Shown here: one piece after another, positions 8,065 to 16,181 of the stretch
How the letters are laid out: every line of letters starts with the position of its first letter
How positions within the stretch are numbered: the first letter of the stretch is position 1
NCBI GenBank assembly: GCA_021771635.1
Contig: JAETOQ010000009.1
Coordinates: 1-52,771, forward strand
Source: Oscillospiraceae bacterium
GTDB lineage: Bacteria; Bacillota; Clostridia; Oscillospirales; Oscillospiraceae
Length of the DNA stretch: 52,771 nt
Direction of reading: 5' to 3'
Program-made: the position numbers and the translations under genes
The notes under the pieces: model-generated
The model's input: the letters and a program-made list of their open reading frames with translations, nothing else
Database searches by the model: none
Told to the model about the DNA's origin: nothing

Positions 8065-8665
8065 CGGCGTCTTCCTCCTTTCGCAGTACGGACACCACAT
8101 CGTTCAGCTTTTCACTGGAAACAGCGGCCAGTACCGTGGGTAAGATGGAAAACTTGCAGCTACTCTGGTTGAACTTCCCTTCGATGCGCTGAATGACAGA
8201 GTGATTCTCCAGCAGTGTCAGTGCACGTTTGATCTCATCCATGTTGGGCTTGGCCGGGAGAATGGCGTAATCTGTAACTACCTTTTCCAGCACATCTCGA
8301 ACTGTGCAAATGGCATCCTGTTCCAGTCCCAGCCGTTCCTGATTCTCATCGTAGATCATCCGAAGCGCCAACAGGATTGCCGTCTCCTTTTTATTTAAAT
8401 TGCAGCGGTTTGCCTCGTCGGTATTCAATACATAGAAATAGCCGTTCAGATCATCCCTGCGCAGGTCCCAGTCTAAGAGACTGAGATATTCCTGTACTAC
8501 TTCATAATGGATTGACAGAAAGGTATAATCTGGATTGTTGATTCGTCCTCTTCCAGGATAATACAGTGTCCGGACAATATATGTGCGGCTAAGCAGCTGA
8601 TTACAGACGGATTTGAATTGCTCCAGTTCTTTTGATGTTGCTCCATTAATGAAATCGAAGTTCAT
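8033..8665 (-). CDS. jetB: Wadjet subunit JetB (DUF4194, MukE-like)
   Basis: 210 residues, of the size and pattern of DUF4194. Winged-helix-like segments appear (TFLSIHYEVVQEYLSLLDWDL; NKKETAILLALRMIYDENQERLG; IKRALTLLENHSVIQRIEGK), and the C-terminal tail is strongly acidic (EEDADEEAEEDLAD). JetB is the KITE-type subunit bridging JetA and the JetC heads. Its start overlaps the jetA stop by 4 nt and its end overlaps jetC, so jetABCD is tightly coupled. The acidic tail is also the region whose DNA encodes the jetC ribosome binding site. Confidence 0.9.
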   Translation of the reverse strand: MNFDFINGATSKELEQFKSVCNQLLSRTYIVRTLYYPGRGRINNPDYTFLSIHYEVVQEYLSLLDWDLRRDDLNGYFYVLNTDEANRCNLNKKETAILLALRMIYDENQERLGLEQDAICTVRDVLEKVVTDYAILPAKPNMDEIKRALTLLENHSVIQRIEGKFNQSSCKFSILPTVLAAVSSEKLNDVVSVLRKEEDADEEAEEDLAD

Positions 8666-10059
8666 TTCTTCTTCTCCTTCCGGCTGATTTGCATCTGGGG
8701 GATAGAATAACCGTTTTCATGAAAGGAGCCGCCCAGCTCTTTTATCTGATGATTCACCGAAGGATCGCCGCTGGTCAGAACAGCCAGCAGACTCATGATA
8801 TAATCCTTGTCATCTCGAATTGCCAAATCTTTGGAATAGCAGACATCCGATTCGCCTAGCCAACCCTGCACATAAGCGGCAATAGCGGCTCGGCCATATT
8901 CAGAGCGCAGCAGTTGCGCTGCCTGAGCGGCGGATTCGGAGTCCGGCGTTGTATCCTGTATAAGAACTGGAGCCGCTTTTGCTCGTTTTCCAGGGCGCTT
9001 GCGATACCAAAGACTCTTCTCGGACAAGAATGACTGTTCATAAAGATGAAACGCTGGCTGTATCTGATCTACCAGTTCGGATGCTCGGCGGTTTCGAGAC
9101 AATGCTGTGAGTAAGGTGTTCAGATTTCCACGGACATTTTGATCTCGATTCGTTAGGTTCTCAACCTTTTGCGTTGCAGCTCTAGTATAACGCCGGACCT
9201 GCGCATCGATCTCATCCAAATAGTCGTGTTCCAGATTGTCGTAGCGCTCCTCAATCCAGAATATCTTCCGGAGCAAGTCAGCCCGGCAGTTTTCTAGCGT
9301 TTCACCGCGTTTATCCTGTATGGCGGCATTCGCCATGGCGAGTAGCAGAGCGTCATCTTCTGCCCAGTTTTTTAGAACAGATTGGATAGGAACGCGATAC
9401 TTTGGCACGGAATCCTTGATTTTCAGAGGCCGGATGTATGCCTCTATCACTTTTTGCCCAAAATCATTAAAGTGGGAAGCTAATACCTCATTGACCTCCT
9501 GCATGTCAATCTGCATTTGAAAGTAGTGTTTTACGTTGTGGTAGACCATTTGTAACAAATTTATCAACGCCTGGGTGTTATCATAGGCACCATAAATGGC
9601 AGCCATTTTGTCATAGACACTGCCGCTTTCGTGGGCAACCTTCAGTGTAGAATAGGTTCCGAACACATAGGAATAGCCTCGGATAGGGCTGTCGTCCCGG
9701 AGCTGGTGAAACAATTCCAGCAGACGGCTGCTATAGCTGGGGACGGTAATGTATTCTTCAAAATCATCACCGCGCTCTTTTTCGAACCAGCCTTTGCTGC
9801 ACAGCTTACGGATTAGAAAGCGGGCGCGTCCAGAGATGTCCCCCAATTCTTCCTCATCAATGTCTTCATCTTCAAAAGTGGCGTCTGCCAGCTGCTGCTC
9901 CAGTCGGCTACGCAACATGGAATACAGCCTGTCCTCCGGAATTTTCAGGTTCTCTCGATAGGCGGCATAGAGGACATCTAACGCATCAGCATAAAGCGCA
10001 CGGTTTGGCGACGCCAAAGGTGAAAAAAGGTCGCTGGGGACTGCTTCAAAAAACTTCAT
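8662..10059 (-). CDS. jetA: Wadjet subunit JetA, type II family (MukF-like kleisin)
   Basis: 465 residues beginning MKFFEAVPSDLFSPLASPNRALYADALDVLYAAYRE, which matches the JetA family formerly called DUF5716. By recollection this places the system in Wadjet type II, common in Clostridia, and not the DUF3375 type I. Winged-helix segments are followed by a long helical middle (residues 260-330, rich in D, E and R) expected of a kleisin that joins the SMC heads. The start is the ATG behind ATAGGAGGATATTCG. An upstream in-frame extension of 24 codons is rejected. It is the first gene of the jetABCD unit. Its promoter must lie in 10060-10300, overlapping a small plus-strand DUF5348 frame; I could not assign -35/-10 boxes with confidence. 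Confidence 0.9.
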   Translation of the reverse strand: MKFFEAVPSDLFSPLASPNRALYADALDVLYAAYRENLKIPEDRLYSMLRSRLEQQLADATFEDEDIDEEELGDISGRARFLIRKLCSKGWFEKERGDDFEEYITVPSYSSRLLELFHQLRDDSPIRGYSYVFGTYSTLKVAHESGSVYDKMAAIYGAYDNTQALINLLQMVYHNVKHYFQMQIDMQEVNEVLASHFNDFGQKVIEAYIRPLKIKDSVPKYRVPIQSVLKNWAEDDALLLAMANAAIQDKRGETLENCRADLLRKIFWIEERYDNLEHDYLDEIDAQVRRYTRAATQKVENLTNRDQNVRGNLNTLLTALSRNRRASELVDQIQPAFHLYEQSFLSEKSLWYRKRPGKRAKAAPVLIQDTTPDSESAAQAAQLLRSEYGRAAIAAYVQGWLGESDVCYSKDLAIRDDKDYIMSLLAVLTSGDPSVNHQIKELGGSFHENGYSIPQMQISRKEKKK

Positions 10060-10085
10060 CGAATATCCTCCTATATGAGACTGCG

Positions 10086-10235
10086 ATGACAGGATTATTG
10101 ATTTGGAACCAGGATAGACTGGATATCGCACTGGATACGGGCAGTTTATACGGTGGGTTACATTGCGGTGATTGTTTTTGCTGCCTTATAAACGGTGAGT
10201 GGCTCAATGTTCGGCTGGAATGTGATACCGTATGA
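10086..10235 (+). CDS. Small DUF5348-like protein
   Basis: 49 residues. LDTGSLYGGLHCGDCFCCLINGEWLNVRLE matches the pattern of DUF5348 (YGGLHCGECFxVLINGxWxxTRxE), small beta-rich proteins common on clostridial mobile elements. No convincing ribosome binding site precedes the ATG. It lies on the opposite strand in the 250-nt gap between jetA and the helicase, occupying the region where the jetA promoter should be. It may be a relic of an earlier element rather than an expressed gene. The function of the family is unknown. Nothing else is recognisable in 10236-10309. Confidence 0.5.
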   Translation: MTGLLIWNQDRLDIALDTGSLYGGLHCGDCFCCLINGEWLNVRLECDTV

Positions 10236-10309
10236 TACCGATTGAGTGCTGATGCACAATGGGAGAAGCATGCCTGTTTGCTACGGCGCGAGAACTTGGA
10301 TTTAAGGAA

Positions 10310-13300
10310 TTATCCGACCACCAATTTGTTCGTTTTCTTCAAGAACTTGGCGGGAATCGGACGGTCTAGGCGCCAGGTGATGTTCATGGGTCTGGAACCT
10401 TCGTGTTTTACATAATTTGCAGTGCCCAAATAGGTATACGCCTCGGCACCGCCAGTCACTCGATCAGACTTGAATTCCCGAACGAACAGCAGCACCTTGC
10501 TGCTACGCTCTGCATGGTGAATGTAGCGCTGACCAGTGGGGGAATCCTCTGCCGTCGTGCTTTGGCTCTGCCAATGAAACAGGCTCTCATTAATGGAGTA
10601 GTCGTTGTACATGGTCGTGGGCGAATAGTCCTTGTCGGCCTTGTTGAGCGTCACGAAGAATACATCGAGCTGCTTGTCCAGCAGCCATTTGACGCCTTCA
10701 CGCACAGTAGCGGGCTTCATAAAGTCCATGGCCACCAGCAACTGGTCACGGGTATAGGTACAATGCAGATCTAGCGGACAATCAAAGCCCAACTCCACCG
10801 GCTCATCGATAAAGTCGATCTGCTCAAAACGATACTGAAGCAGGCTAATCAGCTCACCCAGCATTGTAGTGCTGTCCGACAGGGCGTAGAGATTGTCCAG
10901 CACTTCTTCACTGTTCCAATCCTCTGCCGCCTTGCCCCAAACGGTGATGTAGAACATCTGCAGCATCCGCTTTTCCCCGTCTGTCAGGGCAGAAAAATCC
11001 ACGTTGTCCAGTCGCGGCAGAATATCCAGAAGGAACGAGATCCAACGCCGGGAGTCAATCACCGCAATCCGAGCGAATGCCTTCGTCAATGTGTCTTCCA
11101 GTGGTTCCGTAAAGTTCTCGATTACGTCGGCTCTGGCGCAGATGCGGGAGAAGGACGAGAACTTATAGATTGCCCTGGGGTCCAGGTGATAGTAGTCCAG
11201 GAAATTTGCCAGAGTAAGCTCCAAGCCGCTATCATCGGTAAAGGACGCAACACGAGATACCAATCCAGCTGTATTGCCGTAGGATGCGCGGATATTGTCC
11301 AATATGTACTTAGCAGCTTTCTTTTCGAGCTGGATGTAACAGCCCTTGGGAACTGAAACAAAGCCATCTTTAATCTCGCGTGTTATGCTGCGGGTCGTAT
11401 GCGATAGCAGTGCCGCGAACTTATCTTCAAAATTGTATTTTCGATTTGCCTGGCCGATAAAGTCCAAAACGGTCAAGCATTCTTTATCCTCTGCCAGACG
11501 CAGACCACGGCCCAACTGCTGCAGGAACACGGTCAAAGATTCGGTGGGGCGAAGGAAGAGGACGGTATTGACTTCGGGAATATCCACACCTTCATTGTAA
11601 ATATCCACAACGAAAATAAAGCGCACCTCACCAGCCACCAGGCGCTGCTTGGCAGTCTTTCTTTCCTCCTCGGGAGATTGACCAGTCAGGAACATGGACG
11701 GGATATTGTGGTCATTGAAATAGCGGCACATGAATTCTGCGTGTTCTACGGTTACGCAGAAGCCGAGGCCCTTTACCTCGTCAATGTCGGTCACGTATTT
11801 CAGAAGAGAGGACACAACATGGTCAGCGCGTCGGTCGGCCATTGCACCGCTGAGCGTATAGACTTTGGACAGCTCGCCCTTGTCGTAGCCGCCAGCACTC
11901 CATTTGAGAGTGTTCAGATCGACAGTGTCGGTGACACCAAAATACTGGAACGGACACAGAAGCTTCCGGTCAATGGCTTCCGGCAGACGGATTTCCGCCG
12001 CAATGCGGTTGTTAAAGTACGGCAGTACGCTTTTGCCGTCCATACGCTCCGGAGTAGCAGTCAAACCCAGCAGAATGCAGGGCTGATAGTATGCCAGCAA
12101 TTTCTGGTAAGTTGGAGCTGCCGCATGGTGGAACTCGTCCACGATAATGTAGTCATAAAACTCCGGGGAAGTCTTTGCGGTAAAGTCCTGAGAGTTGAAG
12201 GCCTGAATGGAAATAAACAAATTGTCGATACTCTCGGGCTTGTAGCTGCCCACAAACATTTCGCCAAAATTAGCGTCCTTGAGCACGGCGCGGAAGGTGT
12301 ACAGGCTCTGCTTGAGGATTTCTTCCCGGTGTGCCACAAAGAGCAAACGGCAGGGCTTGTCCGGGTTCTGTTTGCGGAAACGCTTGTAGTCCAATGCAGA
12401 GATGACTGTCTTGCCAGTTCCGGTAGCTGCCACAACCAGATTGCGTGTATAGCCGCGGACCTTGCGCTCGGCTTCCAGCTTGTCCAGAATCTCCTGCTGG
12501 TAGGAGTAGGGCGCAATATTCATGGTGTAGACTTCGGCGTTGTTGGTGTCGAAGTATTTTTCTGCTTTTAGTGCCCGAGCCAGACGTTCTTTCTGACCTT
12601 CGTCGTAATACTCGAATTCACGGTCATTCCAGTAATACTCGAAGGTGGCGGTAATCTTGTCGATCGTTTCGGGTAGATCACGTTTCGTCACCTTGGTATT
12701 CCACTCTAAGCCACTGGTCAGAGCTGCGTTAGACAAGTTGGAGGAACCGACATACGCAGTCGTAAAACCTGTATTGCGGTAGAAGATGTACGCTTTGGCG
12801 TGGAGACGAGTAGTTTTTGTGTTGTAGCTAACCTTGACCTGGGTGTTAGGCAGTTTCCGCAGCTCCTCGATTGCCTTCACATCGGTGGCACCCATGTAAG
12901 AAGTAGTGATAATGCGGAGTTCGCCGCCGTTCTCGGTAAATTCCCGAAGCTCATCCATCAGAAGCCGCAGACCGCTCCACTTGATGAAGGACACCAGCAT
13001 ATCAATGCGGTCAGCGGAAGCGATTTCTTTCTTGAGCTCGGAATATAACTGCGGTTCATGGGTGGCACCGGTAAAGAGAGAACTCTGTGCAATGGAGCTT
13101 TCCGGGCGGCTCAAATCGGCAGCAGTTTTGCCCACAGCCAACCGGGGATCTGCCTCCCGTAAAAGAGCAAGAAGCTGCTCTGCGCGCTGGTCAACGCCCA
13201 GCGCGGCAAAGTCAGCTTCTTTTGTTGTGCTTTGAATGAGGTCCACGATCTGATTAGTCAGCTCGATCTGGGCAGAGATATCCCCACCGTTGTCCAGTAC

Positions 13301-13465
13301 GTTATCCAGGCCTTTCTGAACTACGTCAGCCAGGTACTGTGCCAGTACTTTGGAGGCTTCCGCCTTATCAATGGGCGCAATAGCTTTACGGGCTTCCGGA
13401 ATCTCCGCAAGCTCGCTGGTCAGTTGATTGTTGATGACTTGTTCATAAAGGCCGTGGTGTAACAT
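10310..13465 (-). CDS. PLD nuclease / DEAD-like helicase / DUF3427 fusion protein
   Basis: 1051 residues in three parts. A phospholipase D-type nuclease domain (about 135-260) has the HxK motif at His222-Lys224 and the following GSSN. A superfamily 2 helicase core follows: Walker A ATGTGKT (347-353), DEFHH (443-447), TATPER (469-474) and QQLGRGLR. The C-terminal third is DUF3427. Proteins of this architecture occur in defence islands and are believed to attack foreign nucleic acid; the mechanism is not known to me for this family. The start has AGAGG upstream. It begins 26 nt after the Shedu gene on the same strand, making a xre-sduA-helicase unit. All catalytic motifs look intact. Confidence 0.9.
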   Translation of the reverse strand: MLHHGLYEQVINNQLTSELAEIPEARKAIAPIDKAEASKVLAQYLADVVQKGLDNVLDNGGDISAQIELTNQIVDLIQSTTKEADFAALGVDQRAEQLLALLREADPRLAVGKTAADLSRPESSIAQSSLFTGATHEPQLYSELKKEIASADRIDMLVSFIKWSGLRLLMDELREFTENGGELRIITTSYMGATDVKAIEELRKLPNTQVKVSYNTKTTRLHAKAYIFYRNTGFTTAYVGSSNLSNAALTSGLEWNTKVTKRDLPETIDKITATFEYYWNDREFEYYDEGQKERLARALKAEKYFDTNNAEVYTMNIAPYSYQQEILDKLEAERKVRGYTRNLVVAATGTGKTVISALDYKRFRKQNPDKPCRLLFVAHREEILKQSLYTFRAVLKDANFGEMFVGSYKPESIDNLFISIQAFNSQDFTAKTSPEFYDYIIVDEFHHAAAPTYQKLLAYYQPCILLGLTATPERMDGKSVLPYFNNRIAAEIRLPEAIDRKLLCPFQYFGVTDTVDLNTLKWSAGGYDKGELSKVYTLSGAMADRRADHVVSSLLKYVTDIDEVKGLGFCVTVEHAEFMCRYFNDHNIPSMFLTGQSPEEERKTAKQRLVAGEVRFIFVVDIYNEGVDIPEVNTVLFLRPTESLTVFLQQLGRGLRLAEDKECLTVLDFIGQANRKYNFEDKFAALLSHTTRSITREIKDGFVSVPKGCYIQLEKKAAKYILDNIRASYGNTAGLVSRVASFTDDSGLELTLANFLDYYHLDPRAIYKFSSFSRICARADVIENFTEPLEDTLTKAFARIAVIDSRRWISFLLDILPRLDNVDFSALTDGEKRMLQMFYITVWGKAAEDWNSEEVLDNLYALSDSTTMLGELISLLQYRFEQIDFIDEPVELGFDCPLDLHCTYTRDQLLVAMDFMKPATVREGVKWLLDKQLDVFFVTLNKADKDYSPTTMYNDYSINESLFHWQSQSTTAEDSPTGQRYIHHAERSSKVLLFVREFKSDRVTGGAEAYTYLGTANYVKHEGSRPMNITWRLDRPIPAKFLKKTNKLVVG

Positions 13466-13491
13466 TTTGTGCCTCTTTCCATTTCATGCTT

Positions 13492-14712
13492 TCATGTAGT
13501 TAACGAGCGGTGTACTCTTTGCTCAAGCGCAGATACAATGTTTCTCAATCGCTGTACTAAATCATCATATGTCATAATATCTGCAATATTTTTATATTGG
13601 CGCTTTATAAGTTCGAAATCGCGCTTTTGCTGAGCGTTAAAATCCCAACTACGGCCAAGAAGGAGGATACCTTGAGGATTAACAACTTCAGGCTTAATTC
13701 CATTAGGAAGCAAAACACTCAATCTTTCTAATACTTCTTTCTGGCTTTTTTCTAAAGATGTAAGACAGAAGATATACTTCTCAATCTGCTGGATTGCTCC
13801 AGCAAACTCTTTGACGGGAACATAATTATTGCGATACGAGGCTTGTTTTGTTAAGACTTGTACATCAGGTTTTTTGATTTCTAAAATATCTACAAAGCCA
13901 TTGGAATCTACCAACAGAAAATCTGGGCGCTTGTCATAGCCATCTACACCCTTAAATGCAATCTCTCGAGTGCAAAGAATGTATTTGGGGTATAGAAGTT
14001 GCAATATTTCTTGAATTTTATCTTGCCAAACAGATTCGTTAATTCCTTCCGACTGTGACAACATTTCTTCAAGAAGGTTTAAAGCAGTAGAAAACTGAGC
14101 TAATTCGATAGCTAAATGTGATTTAATGGCACTTTTTGTATTACTATTTAGTGTGTTGGCACTCTTTCTTTCGATGTATCGCCTATATATCTCTTCGTAT
14201 TTGTCGCACTCAGGAAAAAACTCTTTGAGAATATTGGCAATTCTGCTATTGGCATATTTATCTAACTCGGCTGTTTTAGGGAAGTTACGAATGAGATCCG
14301 TATAAGCTTCTACTGAAATGCCGCTCTTTGACTCCCAATTACCGCCAATGTAAAAATCGCCTTCAATGAGATCATCAATTTTCCTTAAAATAGAAATATT
14401 ACGATAAGCCACAAACATAGCTAATGATAGCTTGATATCGTTTGAAAAATAAAACTGGTGTTCGGTGTTAATTACTTCAGGATAAATTTGAGTATACTCA
14501 ATACCAACTTGGCCAATGCAGAACATTAAAGTGTCTTCGAAATCATACTCATCTTTATCAGGTTCACGTAACATAGATTTTGTTACAAGGAATGTCCGCT
14601 TGATCAGAATCTCCTCATCCATCGACAGGCGCTTTGTAATCTCTGAAATTCCCATTGCCGGAGAATAAAACAAGATAAGTTCATCGTTTCGCCTTTCAAA
14701 AGAAACGGACAT
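13492..14712 (-). CDS. sduA: Shedu nuclease SduA (DUF4263)
   Basis: 406 residues. The C-terminal DUF4263 domain is a PD-(D/E)xK nuclease. It begins NESVWQDKIQEILQLLYP, then RPDFLLVDSNGFVDILEIKKPD gives Asp264, Glu278 and Lys280 as the catalytic set, followed by the Q-x-x-K-Y helix AGAIQQIEKYI typical of Shedu. The N-terminal 200 residues are a variable regulatory part, which in Shedu proteins gates the nuclease. It is more AT-rich than its neighbours. The start has GAGGAG about 10 nt upstream. It lies between the XRE regulator (27 nt) and the helicase (26 nt), so it is probably co-regulated with both. Confidence 0.9.
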   Translation of the reverse strand: MSVSFERRNDELILFYSPAMGISEITKRLSMDEEILIKRTFLVTKSMLREPDKDEYDFEDTLMFCIGQVGIEYTQIYPEVINTEHQFYFSNDIKLSLAMFVAYRNISILRKIDDLIEGDFYIGGNWESKSGISVEAYTDLIRNFPKTAELDKYANSRIANILKEFFPECDKYEEIYRRYIERKSANTLNSNTKSAIKSHLAIELAQFSTALNLLEEMLSQSEGINESVWQDKIQEILQLLYPKYILCTREIAFKGVDGYDKRPDFLLVDSNGFVDILEIKKPDVQVLTKQASYRNNYVPVKEFAGAIQQIEKYIFCLTSLEKSQKEVLERLSVLLPNGIKPEVVNPQGILLLGRSWDFNAQQKRDFELIKRQYKNIADIMTYDDLVQRLRNIVSALEQRVHRSLTT

Positions 14713-14739
14713 CTATCTCAACTCCTCTATGACTAATAA

Positions 14740-14952
14740 CTATATCGCTTTGTCCGGCACAATCTCCATAATATCCTCAATCTGACAATCCAATGCCGTA
14801 CAGATCTTCAGGAGAATCTCTGTGGTAACATGGCCGTTCCTGCCCATCTTGGTGATGGACGCCGGGCTGATGCCCGCCTTTGCACACAGGTCTTTCTTCT
14901 TCATGTCTTTGTCAATGAGCAGCTTCCAGAGCTTTTTATAACTGACAGCCAT
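14740..14952 (-). CDS. XRE (Cro/CI-like) regulator of the defence operon
   Basis: 70 residues forming a single HTH_3-like domain: MAVSYKKLWKLLIDKDMKKKDLCAKAGISPASITKMGRNGHVTTEILLKICTALDCQIEDIMEIV. This is the short YozG-like class often placed first in restriction and defence operons. The start is the ATG after GGAGGAGATCGTTTT. A longer frame through the leader hairpin is rejected. It precedes sduA on the same strand and follows a promoter-terminator leader, so it probably controls the operon as a dose-sensing repressor. Confidence 0.88.
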   Translation of the reverse strand: MAVSYKKLWKLLIDKDMKKKDLCAKAGISPASITKMGRNGHVTTEILLKICTALDCQIEDIMEIVPDKAI

Positions 14953-14977
14953 AAAACGATCTCCTCCATGCCGATAT

Positions 14978-15009
14978 ATGAAAAATGCTCTGCCGCCCGG
15001 CAGAGCATT
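14978..15009 (-). terminator. Leader terminator / attenuator before the defence operon
   Basis: Perfect 12-bp stem (AATGCTCTGCCG / CGGCAGAGCATT) with a 2-nt spacer. On the minus strand it runs into TTTTTC. It sits about 50 nt after the predicted transcription start and about 30 nt before the XRE start codon, so transcripts may be cut short unless antiterminated. Confidence 0.75.
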
Positions 15010-15060
15010 CGGTCTATTGCAGCCATACTGCCAAGGCCTATTCCAACACCTGACAGCGTT

Positions 15061-15096
15061 GTCTACTATGATAGCACATTCAGTGGGGAATGGCAA
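15061..15096 (-). promoter_or_regulatory. Sigma-A promoter for the xre-sduA-helicase unit
   Basis: On the minus strand, TTGCCA (15091-15096) and TATCAT (15068-15073) are separated by exactly 17 nt. Transcription would begin near 15061. Nothing coding is seen in 15097-15243 apart from repeats. Confidence 0.75.
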
Positions 15097-15211
15097 GAAA
15101 ATGATAAATCCACACGATTTTTAGTTTCAAATATTTGGAATAGCCGAGGAGATTGACCTGGATTGGCCAGGGTTGGCCAGTAAAAGCAATGGCTCGATTT
15201 CTTGGCTTATT

Positions 15212-15226
15212 GCCCCGCAAACTTTG
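15212..15226. repeat. 15-bp direct repeat, left copy
   Basis: GCCCCGCAAACTTTG recurs exactly at 23087-23101 in the same orientation, with partly similar flanks (TGC follows in both). Each copy is followed by a hairpin with AAACGCTTCCC in its left arm. It may be an attachment core at the edge of the 8-kb redox module. Confidence 0.5.
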
Positions 15227-15243
15227 AGTTGCTGCGAAATAGG

Positions 15244-15293
15244 AAAACGCTTCCCCTCGGGTCGGTAATTCACCGGCTCGGGGGAAGCGTTTT
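15244..15293. terminator. Bidirectional hairpin terminator
   Basis: Stem AAAACGCTTCCCC / GGGGAAGCGTTTT (15244-15256 and 15281-15293) with an inner CCGG pairing. It lies just past the sirtuin stop on the minus strand and would end that operon. Confidence 0.75.
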
Positions 15294-15311
15294 GTGTTCG
15301 ATAGTTTTCAG

Positions 15312-16181
15312 CTATCTCAGGTCGCTCAACACCTTACCAATATCAGCATCGAACAGAATGGACTGCGCTTCAAGTCCTTTCATAGTGATGGCCTCGCCCA
15401 GATTGATGCAGGCATAGGTGGCCTTGGGATTCTGAGCCGTCATACGCAGAAACGGCACTTTGATGATACCGGGGGTATTTCCGCCGACGCCGAGTTCCAA
15501 GAACAGGATACGCCCGTTCCTATGCCGACTCAGGAAATCCTCATACCTCTGGGCTGCGGCGTACCAGCCCTCATCCTGCACAAAGCTGTCGTCACAGCGC
15601 AGGTTCGGAGTCTGCGGTTTGCCGCACTTAGGGCAGCGAGGAATCAGCTCAGAAGGGATACGCATTTTCGCTTGCTCCGCAATCATCTGGCGGACAGCAG
15701 CCTCGTTATCATAAGTGGCCTGATGGCACGGCTCACTGCACTGCCAAAGGCCGTAGTCGCCCTGGGTATAGAACAGCCGCGTCTTATCAAAACCAGCCAA
15801 CTGAAATTGATGGTCCACATTGGTAGTCAGAACGAAGTAATTCCTACCCCTGACCAGTTCCAGCAAGTCAGCATAAGGCTTGCCGGGCGTCACATCGTAG
15901 CGGTTGTAGTAAATGTGCCGGCTCCACCAGGCCCAGTATTCCTCAAGCGAGGAAAAAGGATAAAAGCCGCCGGAATACATGTCGGTGATACCGTACTTCT
16001 CATGGAAATCGGAGAAGTGTTTCAGAAAGCGCTTGCCGCCATAGGTCAGACCGGCCGAGGTGGAAAGGCCGGAGCCTGCGCCGATGAGAATGGCGTCTGC
16101 GCCTTGGATCTCAGATTTCAGCCGCTCGATTTTCTGTGAGTAATCGCCGATAAATTTCGAGGTCCAGATCCTTGAAAACAT
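15312..16181 (-). CDS. Class M sirtuin (SirTM), protein ADP-ribosyltransferase
   Basis: 289 residues. The NAD-binding loop GAGSGLSTSAG (34-44), TTNVDHQF (119-126) and YTQGDYGLWQCSEPC (138-152) mark the SirTM class, where the usual catalytic His is replaced by Gln (Gln140). The zinc site is CSEPC plus CPKC. Studied SirTMs ADP-ribosylate a lipoylated GcvH-like protein in oxidative stress and sit next to a macrodomain hydrolase. Here the zinc macrodomain gene overlaps its 5' end by 71 nt, but no GcvH-L or lipoate ligase gene is present. The ATG has AAGGTGA upstream, supporting this start. The target in this organism is therefore open. Confidence 0.9.
   Translation of the reverse strand: MFSRIWTSKFIGDYSQKIERLKSEIQGADAILIGAGSGLSTSAGLTYGGKRFLKHFSDFHEKYGITDMYSGGFYPFSSLEEYWAWWSRHIYYNRYDVTPGKPYADLLELVRGRNYFVLTTNVDHQFQLAGFDKTRLFYTQGDYGLWQCSEPCHQATYDNEAAVRQMIAEQAKMRIPSELIPRCPKCGKPQTPNLRCDDSFVQDEGWYAAAQRYEDFLSRHRNGRILFLELGVGGNTPGIIKVPFLRMTAQNPKATYACINLGEAITMKGLEAQSILFDADIGKVLSDLR

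Noticed and set aside
3482..10059. Chromosomal MukBEF condensin instead of Wadjet
   Set aside because: The presence of a TOPRIM DUF2220 protein coupled to the SMC gene and a JetA-family kleisin identifies the plasmid-defence system.
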